Source: M3007 sp031373665 (GTDB lineage: Bacteria > Bacteroidota > Bacteroidia > Chitinophagales > Saprospiraceae). From it: 64,000 nucleotides of DNA. A program made the position numbers and the translations under genes. Shown here piece by piece: positions 26,802 to 35,853 of the stretch; the stretch's first letter is position 1, and each line of letters opens with the position of its first letter. The stretch lies in NCBI GenBank assembly GCA_031373665.1, contig JANMMZ010000009.1, forward strand, positions 1 through 64,000. Reading direction: 5' to 3'. Below the pieces are notes generated by a model, which saw nothing but the letters and a program-made list of their open reading frames with translations, was not told the DNA's origin and searched no databases.

Positions 26802-27878
26802 TTAAAATTCATCCTCTGCATCGTCGTCGTCTGCTGCAAGTTTTGCAGCGGCACCAGCGGCTTTTGCACTTATCGTACCGCTTGCAATCCTTTCCTTTAT
26901 TTTGATCTCCATTTCTAAGGCCATCTCTGGGTTATCGAGCAAAAACTGCTTCGCCGCATCGCGGCCTTGCGCTATTTTTATACCATTATAACTGTACCAA
27001 GCACCGCTTTTTTGTATAATATCGTACTCTGCTCCAATGTCCACGATTTCCCCAACTTTTGAAATGCCTTGTCCAAAAATAATATCGAAAGAAGCCGTCC
27101 GGAAAGGTGGTGCTAATTTGTTTTTGACCACTTTCACTTTTACCTGATTGCCGACCATATTCCCTTCTTTGTCTTTCAGTGCAGCGCCGCTCTTCCGAAT
27201 ATCCAAACGCACCGATGCGTAGAATTTCAAGGCATTACCGCCAGTAGTAGTTTCTGGGTTGCCGAACATTACCCCAATTTTTTCACGCAATTGGTTGATA
27301 AATATACAGCAACATCCTGTACGACCAATATTAGCCGTCATTTTACGCATGGCCTGACTCATCAAACGAGCATGCAGACCCATCTTTGAGTCGCCCATCT
27401 CTCCTTCAATTTCGGCACGTGGCACCAAGGCCGCTACCGAGTCAATCACCAATATATCTACCGCACCTGAACGGATCAGGTTTTCAGCAATTTCTAAGGC
27501 TTGTTCTCCATTGTCGGGTTGGCTAATCAAGAGGTTGTTCACATCCACCCCAAGGGCTTCGGCATAAAAACGATCGAAAGCGTGTTCCGCATCAATGATA
27601 GCTGCAATACCGCCTTTCTTCTGGCATTCCGCAATAGCATGGATAGCCAAGGTCGTTTTACCAGATGATTCTGGACCATATATTTCTATGATACGACCTT
27701 TAGGAATACCATTGCACCCAAGGGCAACATCCAAGCCTAGTGATCCGGTTGGGATCACTTCCACCTCTATGGCCTGACGGTCTCCGAGGCGCATAATCGT
27801 ACCTTTACCGTATGTTTTATCTAAGCGATCAATTGTAGCTTGTAGCGTTTTGAGTTTATTCTCTTTATCGTCTGCCAT
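26802..27878 (-). CDS. recA: Recombinase A
   Basis: ATP-dependent strand-exchange protein and SOS co-protease. 358 residues. Seen: YGKGTIMRLGDR, Walker A GPESSGKTT at about residue 70, IDAEHAFD, Walker B ILVIDSVAALVPRAE, the L2/DNA loop region FINQLREKIGVMFGNPETTTGG, and an acidic C-tail ending DDDDAEDEF. It stands alone between its own terminator and an AT-rich upstream gap. I see no clear LexA box in the 262 bp before it. Confidence 0.98.
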   Translation of the reverse strand: MADDKENKLKTLQATIDRLDKTYGKGTIMRLGDRQAIEVEVIPTGSLGLDVALGCNGIPKGRIIEIYGPESSGKTTLAIHAIAECQKKGGIAAIIDAEHAFDRFYAEALGVDVNNLLISQPDNGEQALEIAENLIRSGAVDILVIDSVAALVPRAEIEGEMGDSKMGLHARLMSQAMRKMTANIGRTGCCCIFINQLREKIGVMFGNPETTTGGNALKFYASVRLDIRKSGAALKDKEGNMVGNQVKVKVVKNKLAPPFRTASFDIIFGQGISKVGEIVDIGAEYDIIQKSGAWYSYNGIKIAQGRDAAKQFLLDNPEMALEMEIKIKERIASGTISAKAAGAAAKLAADDDDAEDEF

Positions 27879-27973
27879 TAGGTTGCTATTTAAAATGTTT
27901 TAAAAATTTGATAATCAATGTCTTACAATGTTTTTTTAGCGGAACCGCCTTTAATTACTTCATTTGACGGCAC

Positions 27974-28020
27974 AAAAATAAACAAATACTTTTAATGTAA
28001 AAAACATTTTGTTTATTTTT
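27974..28020 (-). terminator. Possible AT-only terminator hairpin downstream of the YifB gene
   Basis: AAAAATAAACAAA pairs with TTTGTTTATTTTT around a loop carrying a further ATGT/ACAT pair. On the minus strand the structure ends in a T-rich tract and follows the YifB stop by about 120 bp. All-AT stems are weak, so this could equally be promoter or DNA-bending sequence in front of recA. Confidence 0.35.
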
Positions 28021-28140
28021 TTTAATTTTTTTTTGCTTTACCTTTAAAAACCATCAAAAACAGTACTTTTTTGTTCTGAATAGCGATTAGACCTGGTGAA
28101 ACAATAACACCTCAAATACATTGCAAATTATGTCAAAAGC

Positions 28141-29700
28141 CTATCCAGCCCAACCTTCTCTATCCAAACTTCGGTAATGAATGGCTTCCGCCAAATCTTC
28201 GATACGAATATTAGGGCTTCCGCCAAGATCAGCCGCCGTTCGTGCCACTTTTAGGATCCGATCATAAGCTCTAGCACTCAATTGCAGCCGTTCCATCGCT
28301 GTTTTGAGTAAAGTTATTCCTGTATCGTCTAATTGGCATACCTCTCTCACCATCCGGCTCGGCATTTGGGCATTGCTGTACACCTCTTTTAAGTCTTTAA
28401 AGCGTTCGGCTTGTATTTCTCTGGCTTTAAGCACCCTTTCCCTTATTTCGGCCGAACCTAGTTTGGGTCGCTCCTGACTACTCAATTCATCATAACTCAC
28501 TGGCGTGACTTCCACATGCAAGTCTATCCGATCCAACAAAGGACCTGATATTTTAGAAACGTAACGCTTCACCACGCCCGGGCCACAAACGCACTCTTTA
28601 TCGGGGTGGTTATAATACCCACAAGGGCAAGGGTTCATGCTGGCAATCAGCATAAAACTGGCGGGATAATCCACCGTTACTTTTGCCCGGCTGATGGTGA
28701 CCCTCCGCTCTTCCATAGGCTGACGCATCACTTCTAAGACTGTTCTTTTAAATTCGGGAAGTTCATCCAAAAACAAGACCCCATTATGTGCCAAACTGAT
28801 TTCGCCCGGCATGGGATCAGATCCTCCACCTACCAAGGCCACATCGCTAATCGTATGGTGGGGCGAACGGAAAGGTCGGGTAGTGACCAATGAGGAATTA
28901 TCGGGCAATAGCCCTGAAACTGAATGAATTTTGGTGGTATCCAAGGCTTCATACAAAGTTAGGGGCGGCAATATAGTAGGCAATCGGCGAGCCAGCATGG
29001 TTTTTCCCGCTCCGGGTGGGCCTATCAAAATAACATTATGCCCACCAGCGGCAGCCAATTCCAAAGCCCTTTTGATATTTTCTTGACCGCGTACGTCTGA
29101 AAAATCAACGTCGTAAGTATCGGCATTGGTAGCAAATTCATCGCGTGTATTGACTTCCAAGGGTTTTATATCTGACCCTCCAGCCAATATGTCTATGGCT
29201 TCTCGAAGATTCTCAACCCCATAAATATCCAAATCATTGACAATGCCTGCCTCGCGAGCATTGGACTTTGGCAAAATAAAACCTTTGTATTTTTCCTTCC
29301 GCGCTTGTATGGCTACGGGCAAAGCCCCTTTGATAGGTCTCAACGATCCATCAAGCGACAATTCACCCATGATAAAGTATTGATCCAATCCATCAGCAGG
29401 GATTACACCCGAACTGGCCAACATGCCTATAGCAATCGGAAGATCGAAGGCAGAGCCTTCTTTTCTGATGTCGGCTGGAGCCAGGTTAATGATTGTTTTG
29501 AGGCGAGGCAGCCGAATACCTGAGTTTTTGAGAGCCGCCTCTATCCGAGGCAGGCTCTCCCTGACTGCATTATCGGGCAATCCCACAATATATACACCGG
29601 GCTTATCTGTGTTGCCAACAGCGCCACCAGTGTTGGTTTCGATGGTGATTGTCTGAGCATCTACACCATGTACCGATCCTGCATAGGTTTTAACGAGCAT
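28141..29700 (-). CDS. YifB/ComM-family Mg-chelatase-like AAA+ ATPase
   Basis: 519 residues from ATG 29700; the frame extends 17 codons upstream, but MLVKTYAGSVHGVDAQ is the family start. Order: N-terminal ChlI-type domain (about 20-145, IVGLPDNAVRESLPRIEAAL), Walker A IGPPGAGKTMLARRLP at about residue 226, a sensor/Walker B region with GVLFLDELPEF, the Cys motif NPCPCGYYN...CVCGP, and the C-terminal Mg_chelatase_C. In naturally transformable bacteria ComM is a hexameric helicase that extends strand uptake. A comF-type gene sits 2.3 kb away in this window, but no uptake pilus genes are seen. Confidence 0.94.
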   Translation of the reverse strand: MLVKTYAGSVHGVDAQTITIETNTGGAVGNTDKPGVYIVGLPDNAVRESLPRIEAALKNSGIRLPRLKTIINLAPADIRKEGSAFDLPIAIGMLASSGVIPADGLDQYFIMGELSLDGSLRPIKGALPVAIQARKEKYKGFILPKSNAREAGIVNDLDIYGVENLREAIDILAGGSDIKPLEVNTRDEFATNADTYDVDFSDVRGQENIKRALELAAAGGHNVILIGPPGAGKTMLARRLPTILPPLTLYEALDTTKIHSVSGLLPDNSSLVTTRPFRSPHHTISDVALVGGGSDPMPGEISLAHNGVLFLDELPEFKRTVLEVMRQPMEERRVTISRAKVTVDYPASFMLIASMNPCPCGYYNHPDKECVCGPGVVKRYVSKISGPLLDRIDLHVEVTPVSYDELSSQERPKLGSAEIRERVLKAREIQAERFKDLKEVYSNAQMPSRMVREVCQLDDTGITLLKTAMERLQLSARAYDRILKVARTAADLGGSPNIRIEDLAEAIHYRSLDREGWAG

Positions 29701-29891
29701 AATTTGCGTATTTGGGCGAAAAGGTAAGCAGATCGCTTGAATTACAAGCAATTATCCCAAATAAATTTTATTTATTTGATATTTTTCCGCAAATTTTCTA
29801 CGTGATTCATTGAAAAATACTCCTTTTCCATTAGAGCATTTAGTTCCCCATGTATTATAAACTGTTCTGAAATAAAGCACCATCCCTAAAC

Positions 29892-31091
29892 TTATTTACA
29901 TTTTTTCTGCATTTTCTCCCAGGTATCTGTAGGCAAATTCTGCTTTTTCGCTGTGGTTATCGTGGTTTCCAATTTTACGCAGCATATTTCTTTTTTACCG
30001 ATTTTATCTGCTATTATGGCTTGATAGCCAAGGCTTCCAACACTAGTATGGAGGGCGTTGGCCTGTTCCAACCAATCAAATACTGTTTGCAAAGCATTTT
30101 TATCCTTGATTTGCCCTATTATCTGCCCACTCAGTTTTTCGAGTGCTTCCTGATGGCGATAATACCGCACAGAATCAGTAGAAAGTATTTCTTGTTTCAA
30201 ATTAGGTGATAGTATTTTCACGTAAAAATCACTGGCAAATGCTTCAAATTCGCTTTTGTATCCGTTTTCTATGAAATACCTAGATTTTATTTCACCCTTT
30301 GTTAGTGCCGCTTCCCAAGGGCTTGATTCCATTTTCTGGATTAACACATCATAACTATCCAACTCTTGAAGTTTTTTATTTTTTATGGATAACTCAACTG
30401 ATGCCAACAACATAGATTTTAATTTTTCAGCACATGCCGCCATGTTTTTATGCGCTATGAGATAATCAAAACCAGGCCCTTTCATCATATTTGTTCCTAA
30501 AACAACTACTTTGGCTGTCTGGTCGCTATCCAACGAATCCACGGGTTGGCTGCTTAAAAAAGAGGTCAAAATACTATCATTTGACATCCCGTAAGATGAG
30601 CGAAACTTCAAATATTCACCTACAAATTGTGGCGTTCGATTACCATCAAACCACTCACCATCCAATTGTAAATAAACTTGCCCATACTCCGTTTTGTAAA
30701 ATGCATTTTCTGCAAATCTTAAAAAATATTTTTTAGGATATCCACCCACCCTAGACTCAATAACTTCTCCATCAGGAGACAAAAACAGTAAGGTTGGATA
30801 TGCTATGATTCCATATTTGTATTTTACAGCCGTATTCCACTGTGGATCCGTTTTGTAGTTGATGAAAAAAGTATTCATAAAACTAGCCACTTCTTCATCT
30901 TTGAACACCTCGACATCCATTACTTTACAAGGTGGGCACTTTTCAGTATAGGCATCCATAAACACATATCGGTTGGTTCTGGAAGCCTCTTCCAAGGCAT
31001 CCTTTAGCGTACCTTTGATAAAATTTACTTGTTGAGCATACGCAGGGCAGACCAAGTAGGATAGGAAAAAAAGGGTAAATAATTTTTGCAT
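29892..31091 (-). CDS. Secreted/periplasmic thioredoxin-fold protein (CPPC active site)
   Basis: 399 residues. Signal peptide about 1-19 (ending CPAYAQ). Residues about 25-130 are a thioredoxin fold with the active site EKCPPCKVMD, cis-Pro in AYPTLLFL, and the following GYPKKYFLRF helix. The last about 260 residues are helical without a family I recognise, perhaps TPR-like. CPPC is an uncommon dithiol pair compared with CGPC of thioredoxin. A redox role in the periplasm, for disulfide-rich exported proteins, is inferred. Confidence 0.85.
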   Translation of the reverse strand: MQKLFTLFFLSYLVCPAYAQQVNFIKGTLKDALEEASRTNRYVFMDAYTEKCPPCKVMDVEVFKDEEVASFMNTFFINYKTDPQWNTAVKYKYGIIAYPTLLFLSPDGEVIESRVGGYPKKYFLRFAENAFYKTEYGQVYLQLDGEWFDGNRTPQFVGEYLKFRSSYGMSNDSILTSFLSSQPVDSLDSDQTAKVVVLGTNMMKGPGFDYLIAHKNMAACAEKLKSMLLASVELSIKNKKLQELDSYDVLIQKMESSPWEAALTKGEIKSRYFIENGYKSEFEAFASDFYVKILSPNLKQEILSTDSVRYYRHQEALEKLSGQIIGQIKDKNALQTVFDWLEQANALHTSVGSLGYQAIIADKIGKKEICCVKLETTITTAKKQNLPTDTWEKMQKKCK

Positions 31092-31174
31092 GACGTTGAG
31101 GGTGTTTTGAAAAGTTAGAATCCAATTCTGAGGTGACTTGGACTAGATAATCATCTAATTACCTAGTCTTATGA

Positions 31175-31182
31175 CAAAGGTA
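31175..31182 (-). promoter_or_regulatory. -7 promoter box (TACCTTTG) of the thioredoxin-fold gene
   Basis: The minus strand reads ATACCTTTGTC, matching TAnnTTTG, 83 bp before the ATG at 31091. Confidence 0.4.
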
Positions 31183-31233
31183 TGAATTTGTTAAATATTT
31201 TACTACTTTTTGTTTTGAATTTCAATTTTTATT

Positions 31234-31890
31234 TCACCCCACTTGATGTTGTAGCACTATGTTTTTCTCATATCCATTAACAATCACATAATTATCTTTG
31301 GCAGGGTCTTGCAATAGTTCACTCATCTCCAAGATTTTGATATCAAACCCTCCTTGTTCGGTTCTGATGCGGGTGGCTTTCCCATTGTTGTGTACCAGAA
31401 CAATGAATTCAATAGATTCATATTGCATAAAAGGCATTTCATCTATGTCATACCATTCTTTGAGATTCTCTAAGGTACAGATTTCATCTAACTCATTCAA
31501 ATACGCAGATTGTTGGTTTCCGTAAAATAGAATTTTTACAAGCGGCGAAAAGGCTTCATGCCTTAATATGCTCTTATATAGCGATGTCTCAAAAGGCAGT
31601 TTTAACCTATCCTTTGCTGTTGTAGGCTTTTTAATGCTAATAGCTCCATGATCTGTCATTGGTACAGGCAATTCATCAAATTTTGAGCATATATCAACAT
31701 ATAGTTGAGTTCCATCGGCTGCACTAAAGGTCAAACAGAGGTATCCACTGCATGAAATGCTTGTATGTCCGCTTTCATTGATAAAAAAAGAACTATTCTC
31801 AAACTGAATGGACGTAAAATAGATGTTTAAGCACTGTTTTAAATCATGCAGAATGCCTTCTGGAAGGCGGGAATCAAAGCGGTATTCCAT
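31234..31890 (-). CDS. Hypothetical protein
   Basis: 218 residues, no signal peptide and no membrane helix, moderately acidic. Alternating strands with a Cys-containing segment ISCSGYLCLTFSAADG and a C-terminal VIVNGYEKNIVLQ. I recognise no family. It lies 143 bp from the thioredoxin gene on the same strand; the small hairpin at 31917-31941 (CATAATC / GATTATG) lies just upstream of its start. Coding is supported by length and by lack of a competing frame. Confidence 0.6.
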   Translation of the reverse strand: MEYRFDSRLPEGILHDLKQCLNIYFTSIQFENSSFFINESGHTSISCSGYLCLTFSAADGTQLYVDICSKFDELPVPMTDHGAISIKKPTTAKDRLKLPFETSLYKSILRHEAFSPLVKILFYGNQQSAYLNELDEICTLENLKEWYDIDEMPFMQYESIEFIVLVHNNGKATRIRTEQGGFDIKILEMSELLQDPAKDNYVIVNGYEKNIVLQHQVG

Positions 31891-31984
31891 TTTGAAATTT
31901 TATTGTAAACATACAACATAATCATGATAATTGCGATTATGTTCCCTAATTTAAAATATTCAGCAAATATAAAATAATTCCCCC

Positions 31985-31992
31985 TATATTTG
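31985..31992 (+). promoter_or_regulatory. -7 promoter box (TATATTTG) of comF
   Basis: TATATTTGC matches TAnnTTTG, 19 bp before the ATG at 32012, implying a leader of roughly 15 nt. Confidence 0.45.
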
Positions 31993-32011
31993 CAAAACAA
32001 ATGCCACCACC

Positions 32012-32734
32012 ATGCAAATGAACCTTCCATCTTTTCGGGATCTTGGCCAGAGTTTTATATCTTTGTTCTTTCCTGATATCTGTGTTGCCTGCGGCGAAGA
32101 TCCTGCCGATACGGGCTCTTGTTTTTGTTTGAAGTGCAGCGTCAAACTTCCGCAATCAAATATGTACAAAGAATCAAGCAATGAATTCACCGAGCGTTTT
32201 TGGGGTCGTTCACCCTTGGTGTTTGGAGCGGCTAGGTACTATTTTACGCGAAAGAGTCCCATACAAAAAGCGATGCACAGCCTAAAATACCACAACCGCC
32301 CCGACATTGGCGTTCAAATAGGGCGGGAGTTCGGCCGAAAAATGCGGCAGGTTGGCTCCTTAGGTGATTTGGACGGTATTGTAGCAGTACCGCTCCATCC
32401 CGCCAAAGAAAGGCTTCGCGGGTACAACCAGAGCCTCCAGTTTGCCAATGGGCTCGCCGATACATTGGAAGTACCCGTCTTATCTGGGACTTTGATCCGC
32501 GATACGCATACAGTATCTCAAACCCGCAAGAAACGAATGGATCGGTTTGAAAATGTGGAAACGGTTTTTACCATCAAACAGGGCAAAGCCTTGGAAGGAA
32601 AACATATTTTATTGGTGGATGACATACTGACAACCGGGGCGACCTTAGAAATGTGCGGAAATGCCATTTTGTCATTGCCTAATACTAGGATCAGTATGGC
32701 TACTATTGCCATTGCTCTAAAAGGTGGAATATGA
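32012..32734 (+). CDS. ComF-family phosphoribosyltransferase-like protein
   Basis: 240 residues. The N-terminal part carries the ComF zinc-type cysteines (FPDICVACGEDP ... CFCLKCSVKLP); the middle has AMHSLKYHNRPDIG, the family's linker; the C-terminal PRTase fold has the PRPP loop HILLVDDILTTGATLEMC and the RGYNQSLQFA motif. ComF proteins take part in DNA uptake/recombination in several bacteria; their substrate is not established. The stop overlaps the start of the next gene by ATGA. A second possible start (M3) would change little. Confidence 0.93.
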   Translation: MQMNLPSFRDLGQSFISLFFPDICVACGEDPADTGSCFCLKCSVKLPQSNMYKESSNEFTERFWGRSPLVFGAARYYFTRKSPIQKAMHSLKYHNRPDIGVQIGREFGRKMRQVGSLGDLDGIVAVPLHPAKERLRGYNQSLQFANGLADTLEVPVLSGTLIRDTHTVSQTRKKRMDRFENVETVFTIKQGKALEGKHILLVDDILTTGATLEMCGNAILSLPNTRISMATIAIALKGGI

Positions 32735-33027
32735 CGAGGGTATATCCATCGCGGATAGCGGATAAATTTGTGCTGTGCAGCCTTTTAAACCTATACCTAG
32801 ACACTATAGCGCAACCGCCTTTATCGGTCACCCTACGCGCTTTAAGTTATGATTCAGATATTCCAGAATCTATATTCAAACGTTTGATGAATCTGAACGA
32901 AAACTTGGAAGATGCGCCCAATATCGAGGCGGAAGATTACCACATCTTATTTTCGAACGTGATGTTTCGGTTTCCTACCGTCAAAATTTGGATGACACCT
33001 TCTGGTGGGTATTTCTTTGAAATGTGA
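32731..33027 (+). CDS. Small hypothetical protein translationally coupled to ComF
   Basis: 98 residues, no signal peptide; its ATG overlaps the comF stop (ATGA), so it is almost surely translated from the same message. Helical N-terminal half (ADKFVLCSLLNLYLDTIAQ) and a C-terminal MFRFPTVKIWMTPSGGYFFEM. No family recognised. The coupling makes a ComF-associated role the best hypothesis. Confidence 0.6.
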   Translation: MTRVYPSRIADKFVLCSLLNLYLDTIAQPPLSVTLRALSYDSDIPESIFKRLMNLNENLEDAPNIEAEDYHILFSNVMFRFPTVKIWMTPSGGYFFEM

Positions 33028-33040
33028 TCCTACCCAAAAA

Positions 33041-33073
33041 TATGGCACACCTGAACAAGTCTGGTGTGCCATA
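33041..33073. terminator. Bidirectional hairpin terminator between convergent genes
   Basis: TATGGCACACC / GGTGTGCCATA, an 11-bp perfect stem with an 11-nt loop, followed by AAAA on the plus strand and preceded by a run of A (CCCAAAAATA), which becomes T-rich for the minus-strand gene that ends at 33102. Confidence 0.6.
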
Positions 33074-33101
33074 AAACTGTTGTTTGGAAACAACCTCCAT
33101 A

Positions 33102-33410
33102 TTAATTCATAGAAAAAGTTGCAGGAATAGACATCGCATTGTTGTAAAACGTCAATGGATGAAATTTGAGGCGCATGTAACGCGTCAGCGGCAATCTTTG
33201 GATGATCTCATGTAGTTCGCCTTCCGACTCTACAGAAAATACAGCCCATAACTTGGCGTTTTCTAAAGACAATGAATAGTTGAGCAATTTACCTTCCTGC
33301 ATCAAGCGGTTCACTGCGCTGCGTTGTTGTGGTATTTTGCTTACAAATTCCTCTGGGAGGTCTTGCGGAAGCGTAAAATCCACCATAAACTGGATTGAGT
33401 TCGTATCCAT
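33102..33410 (-). CDS. Muconolactone isomerase/YciI-like small dimeric alpha-beta barrel protein
   Basis: 102 residues from the internal ATG 33410 (MDTNSIQFMVDFTLP); eight more codons to 33434 are open, but this start fits the fold. The pattern FMVDFTLPQDL, then RSAVNRLMQEGKLLNYSLSLENAKLWAVFSVESEGELHEIIQRLPLTRYM, is that of muconolactone delta-isomerase/YCII-like proteins. A catalytic function is not implied; many relatives are uncharacterised. Confidence 0.7.
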   Translation of the reverse strand: MDTNSIQFMVDFTLPQDLPEEFVSKIPQQRSAVNRLMQEGKLLNYSLSLENAKLWAVFSVESEGELHEIIQRLPLTRYMRLKFHPLTFYNNAMSIPATFSMN

Positions 33411-33566
33411 GTTGAGATTGAGTGAAATATACAATTGAGGGTGTTTACCTTTGCACGGTGTTTGTTAGACGTTGTTCTCGAACAAAGGATACACTGTAAC
33501 GTGCAAAAACCGTGCAAATTTTATTGATCTTGTAAAATATGTGTCATTCAGGCAGTTTCTTATAAA

Positions 33567-33604
33567 ATCAAAAGAGCCGCTTTGGTTAAAGCGGCTCTTT
33601 TGAT
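33567..33604. terminator. Strong terminator hairpin next to the small T9SS gene
   Basis: ATCAAAAGAGCCGCTTT and AAAGCGGCTCTTTTGAT form a perfect 17-bp stem with a GGTT loop directly adjoining the stop codon at 33605. On the minus strand the stem ends in TTTTGAT, so it terminates the 33605-33910 gene. Confidence 0.8.
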
Positions 33605-33910
33605 CTAACGTTTATCAATTTTATGAGTAACAATTATTCTTTTTTGTTTGTCAATCAATTGAATCAGATACATCCCTTTGGCTAGATCCGCCACGTAGTA
33701 GCGGTCGCCTTTGGCATATTCAAATTCTTTGACCCGTTTGCCAACCAAGTTAATAATCACTACCTGCCCAACGGCATCGTGGTTATCTTGTACAGAGATA
33801 TAGTCAATGGCAGGATTGGGGAACACTGTCAAATCGGCTTTCGCAGTACGTTGGGCATTAAGGGTAAATACCCCTGCGATGAAAAAAAATGTAAGTAAGA
33901 GTTGTTTCAT
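33605..33910 (-). CDS. Minimal T9SS type A sorting-domain protein
   Basis: 101 residues: signal peptide MKQLLLTFFFIAGVFTLNA, then almost nothing but a T9SS type A C-terminal domain (LTVFPNPAIDYISVQDN, GQVVIINLVGKRVKEF, GMYLIQLIDKQKRIIVTHKIDKR). The sorting domain normally follows a cargo; here the cargo is essentially absent. It may be a small surface peptide in its own right or the tail of a lost larger gene, though the intact signal peptide argues for the former. Confidence 0.8.
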   Translation of the reverse strand: MKQLLLTFFFIAGVFTLNAQRTAKADLTVFPNPAIDYISVQDNHDAVGQVVIINLVGKRVKEFEYAKGDRYYVADLAKGMYLIQLIDKQKRIIVTHKIDKR

Positions 33911-34127
33911 AGGAGAACACTGTTGATTAAAGTACTAAATAGATATTTGTTAAAATCGTTTTGGATAAAATTATGATGCAATGTATGTATTATTTATTGA
34001 AACTACCAAACACAATTCGATGAGTTTGCAATAAGTTAACTAAATCAACACAATAATACTATTGGTTGACATCATTCGCTACAACAAAGCACAAAGGTAC
34101 TACGAATAAATTAAACTAAAAAATTAT

Positions 34128-35816
34128 ATGAGTAAAAATTATTCTTTATTTTTCAAAATATTTAAAATCAAACATTGGGTCATGCAAAATAGAATTTTGA
34201 AAACTATCTCGTTTTCTGTATTTACTTTCTTTAATATATCTGCACAACCTAATTTCGTTGTAGAAAAATTAAGTTCTGCTATCAATTCTTCTTTTGAAGA
34301 AATCACTCCTGTCCCCAGTAGAGATGGTCGAACTTTGTTCTTCACTCGAGTGGGGCACCCCGAATTTAACAGGACATTACTGATTGACAGTATTGAATAT
34401 GCAGAAAAAAATACCCCAGCAGAATATTTAATCACACTGGGTGAAGTGTATTCTCAAATATCTGGCACGAGTATTTTTCAGCCAGAACGCTCTTCTTTCA
34501 ATCAAGATGTTTGGATGAGTAAATCTGATTCAGATTTCATTTTTTCTGAGTCTATTCATCCGGGGTATCCATTAAATAATGCATTGCCCAATAGTCTCGT
34601 CGCTATCACACCAGATCCGCGCTCTTTTTATGTCATCAATCAATATCAACGCAATGGAAATATGGATCGAGGTTTTTCGCGTATTCGTATGGAGAATGAT
34701 AGTACTTGGTCTTTCCCAGAACCTATAGAAATTACTGACTATTACACCATTACTTCTGATGTAAATTTGACCATGAGTTTTGATGGAAAAATATTAATTT
34801 TATCCGCTACTCGATTCGATTCAAAAGGTATGGATTTATACGTTTGTTTTCGCACTGGAAAAGATCAATGGAGCGCGCCCAAAAATTTGGGTGTTGTCAT
34901 CAACTCCAATCGTCGCGAAACCACTCCATTTCTTTCTGAAGATAATACAACCTTATTTTTCTCATCCAATCGTTGGAATAGTTTTGGTGGTAATGATATT
35001 TATGAAAGTAAACGATTGGATGATAGTTGGGTGAATTGGTCTGAACCAGAAAAACTATCTGAACCCATCAATTCTAGTGCCGACGATGGACAACCGTATT
35101 TTAATATGACAAGCGGCTATTTGTATTTTAGTTCTACCCGCGAAAGCACCAGCGATATTTATAGGGTTCGCATTGCGCCACCCCAACCCACAGAAATGCC
35201 CGTAGTTGGAAGGGTGCTCAATCGCAAAACCAATGAACTGATCTCCAATGTAAATATCCGCTACCTACCTTCCGATGGAAGCGAAGCTGATGGCGGAATT
35301 ATTCAGTCTCTGGATGGTACCTTCGCTATCAATATTCCAAGAGGCATACCATTTGAATTCAGCGCCAGTAAAGAAGGATTGTGGGGAAAATCTATTCCAA
35401 TTTCATTCAAAAGAAATTATTATTATTTCAGAGAACATTACATGGATATTTATTTAGATCCGCTTGAAAAAGAAACCACCATTGAACTAAAGCCTATTTT
35501 CTTTGCTCAATCAAAAGCATCCATATTGGAACAATCTTTGCCCGAAGTAAAACGCCTTGCTGAATTACTCGGGCAGAATCCAAATATTTTTATCCGAATA
35601 GAAGGGCATACCGATAACAAAGGTGACGCGCAAGAATTGATCGAATTATCTGAACTTAGGGCTAAAGCCATCAAGACACAACTCATTAAAGAAGGCATAG
35701 CCGATCATCGGATCGAAACAATAGGCGTGGGATCCAAATATCCAGCCAATGATAACAGTACCGCCGAACTCCGCCAACTTAACCGCAGGGTAGTGGTTAC
35801 AATCATCAAAATATAA
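34128..35816 (+). CDS. OmpA-family protein with PD40-type beta-propeller
   Basis: 562 codons; either ATG 34128 or ATG 34182 (MQNRILKTISFSVFTF) can begin the signal peptide that ends FFNISAQ. Residues about 60-360 have WD40-like/PD40 repeats (PVPSRDGRTLFFTR, TPFLSEDNTTLFFSSNRW, QPYFNMTSGYLYFSSTRE). Residues about 365-440 look like a carboxypeptidase-regulatory-type beta domain. Residues about 455-562 are OmpA_C with IRIEGHTDNKGD and ELSELRAKAIKTQL, binding peptidoglycan. This architecture resembles PorE/SprE-type T9SS accessory and envelope proteins; a precise assignment is not claimed. Confidence 0.88.
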   Translation: MSKNYSLFFKIFKIKHWVMQNRILKTISFSVFTFFNISAQPNFVVEKLSSAINSSFEEITPVPSRDGRTLFFTRVGHPEFNRTLLIDSIEYAEKNTPAEYLITLGEVYSQISGTSIFQPERSSFNQDVWMSKSDSDFIFSESIHPGYPLNNALPNSLVAITPDPRSFYVINQYQRNGNMDRGFSRIRMENDSTWSFPEPIEITDYYTITSDVNLTMSFDGKILILSATRFDSKGMDLYVCFRTGKDQWSAPKNLGVVINSNRRETTPFLSEDNTTLFFSSNRWNSFGGNDIYESKRLDDSWVNWSEPEKLSEPINSSADDGQPYFNMTSGYLYFSSTRESTSDIYRVRIAPPQPTEMPVVGRVLNRKTNELISNVNIRYLPSDGSEADGGIIQSLDGTFAINIPRGIPFEFSASKEGLWGKSIPISFKRNYYYFREHYMDIYLDPLEKETTIELKPIFFAQSKASILEQSLPEVKRLAELLGQNPNIFIRIEGHTDNKGDAQELIELSELRAKAIKTQLIKEGIADHRIETIGVGSKYPANDNSTAELRQLNRRVVVTIIKI

Positions 35817-35853
35817 ACATCATCAAATCACATACATTTAAAAAGCAGAGATC

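Noticed and set aside
27879..28140. LexA/SOS box in front of recA
   Set aside because: No GAAC-N4-GTTC-like or other convincing dyad near the start; only AT-rich symmetric sequence is present.
33442..33449. Plus-strand TTACCTTTG box with no gene downstream, as sign of a small RNA
   Set aside because: Only a minus-strand gene follows; without a terminator-like end nearby the case for an RNA is too weak.
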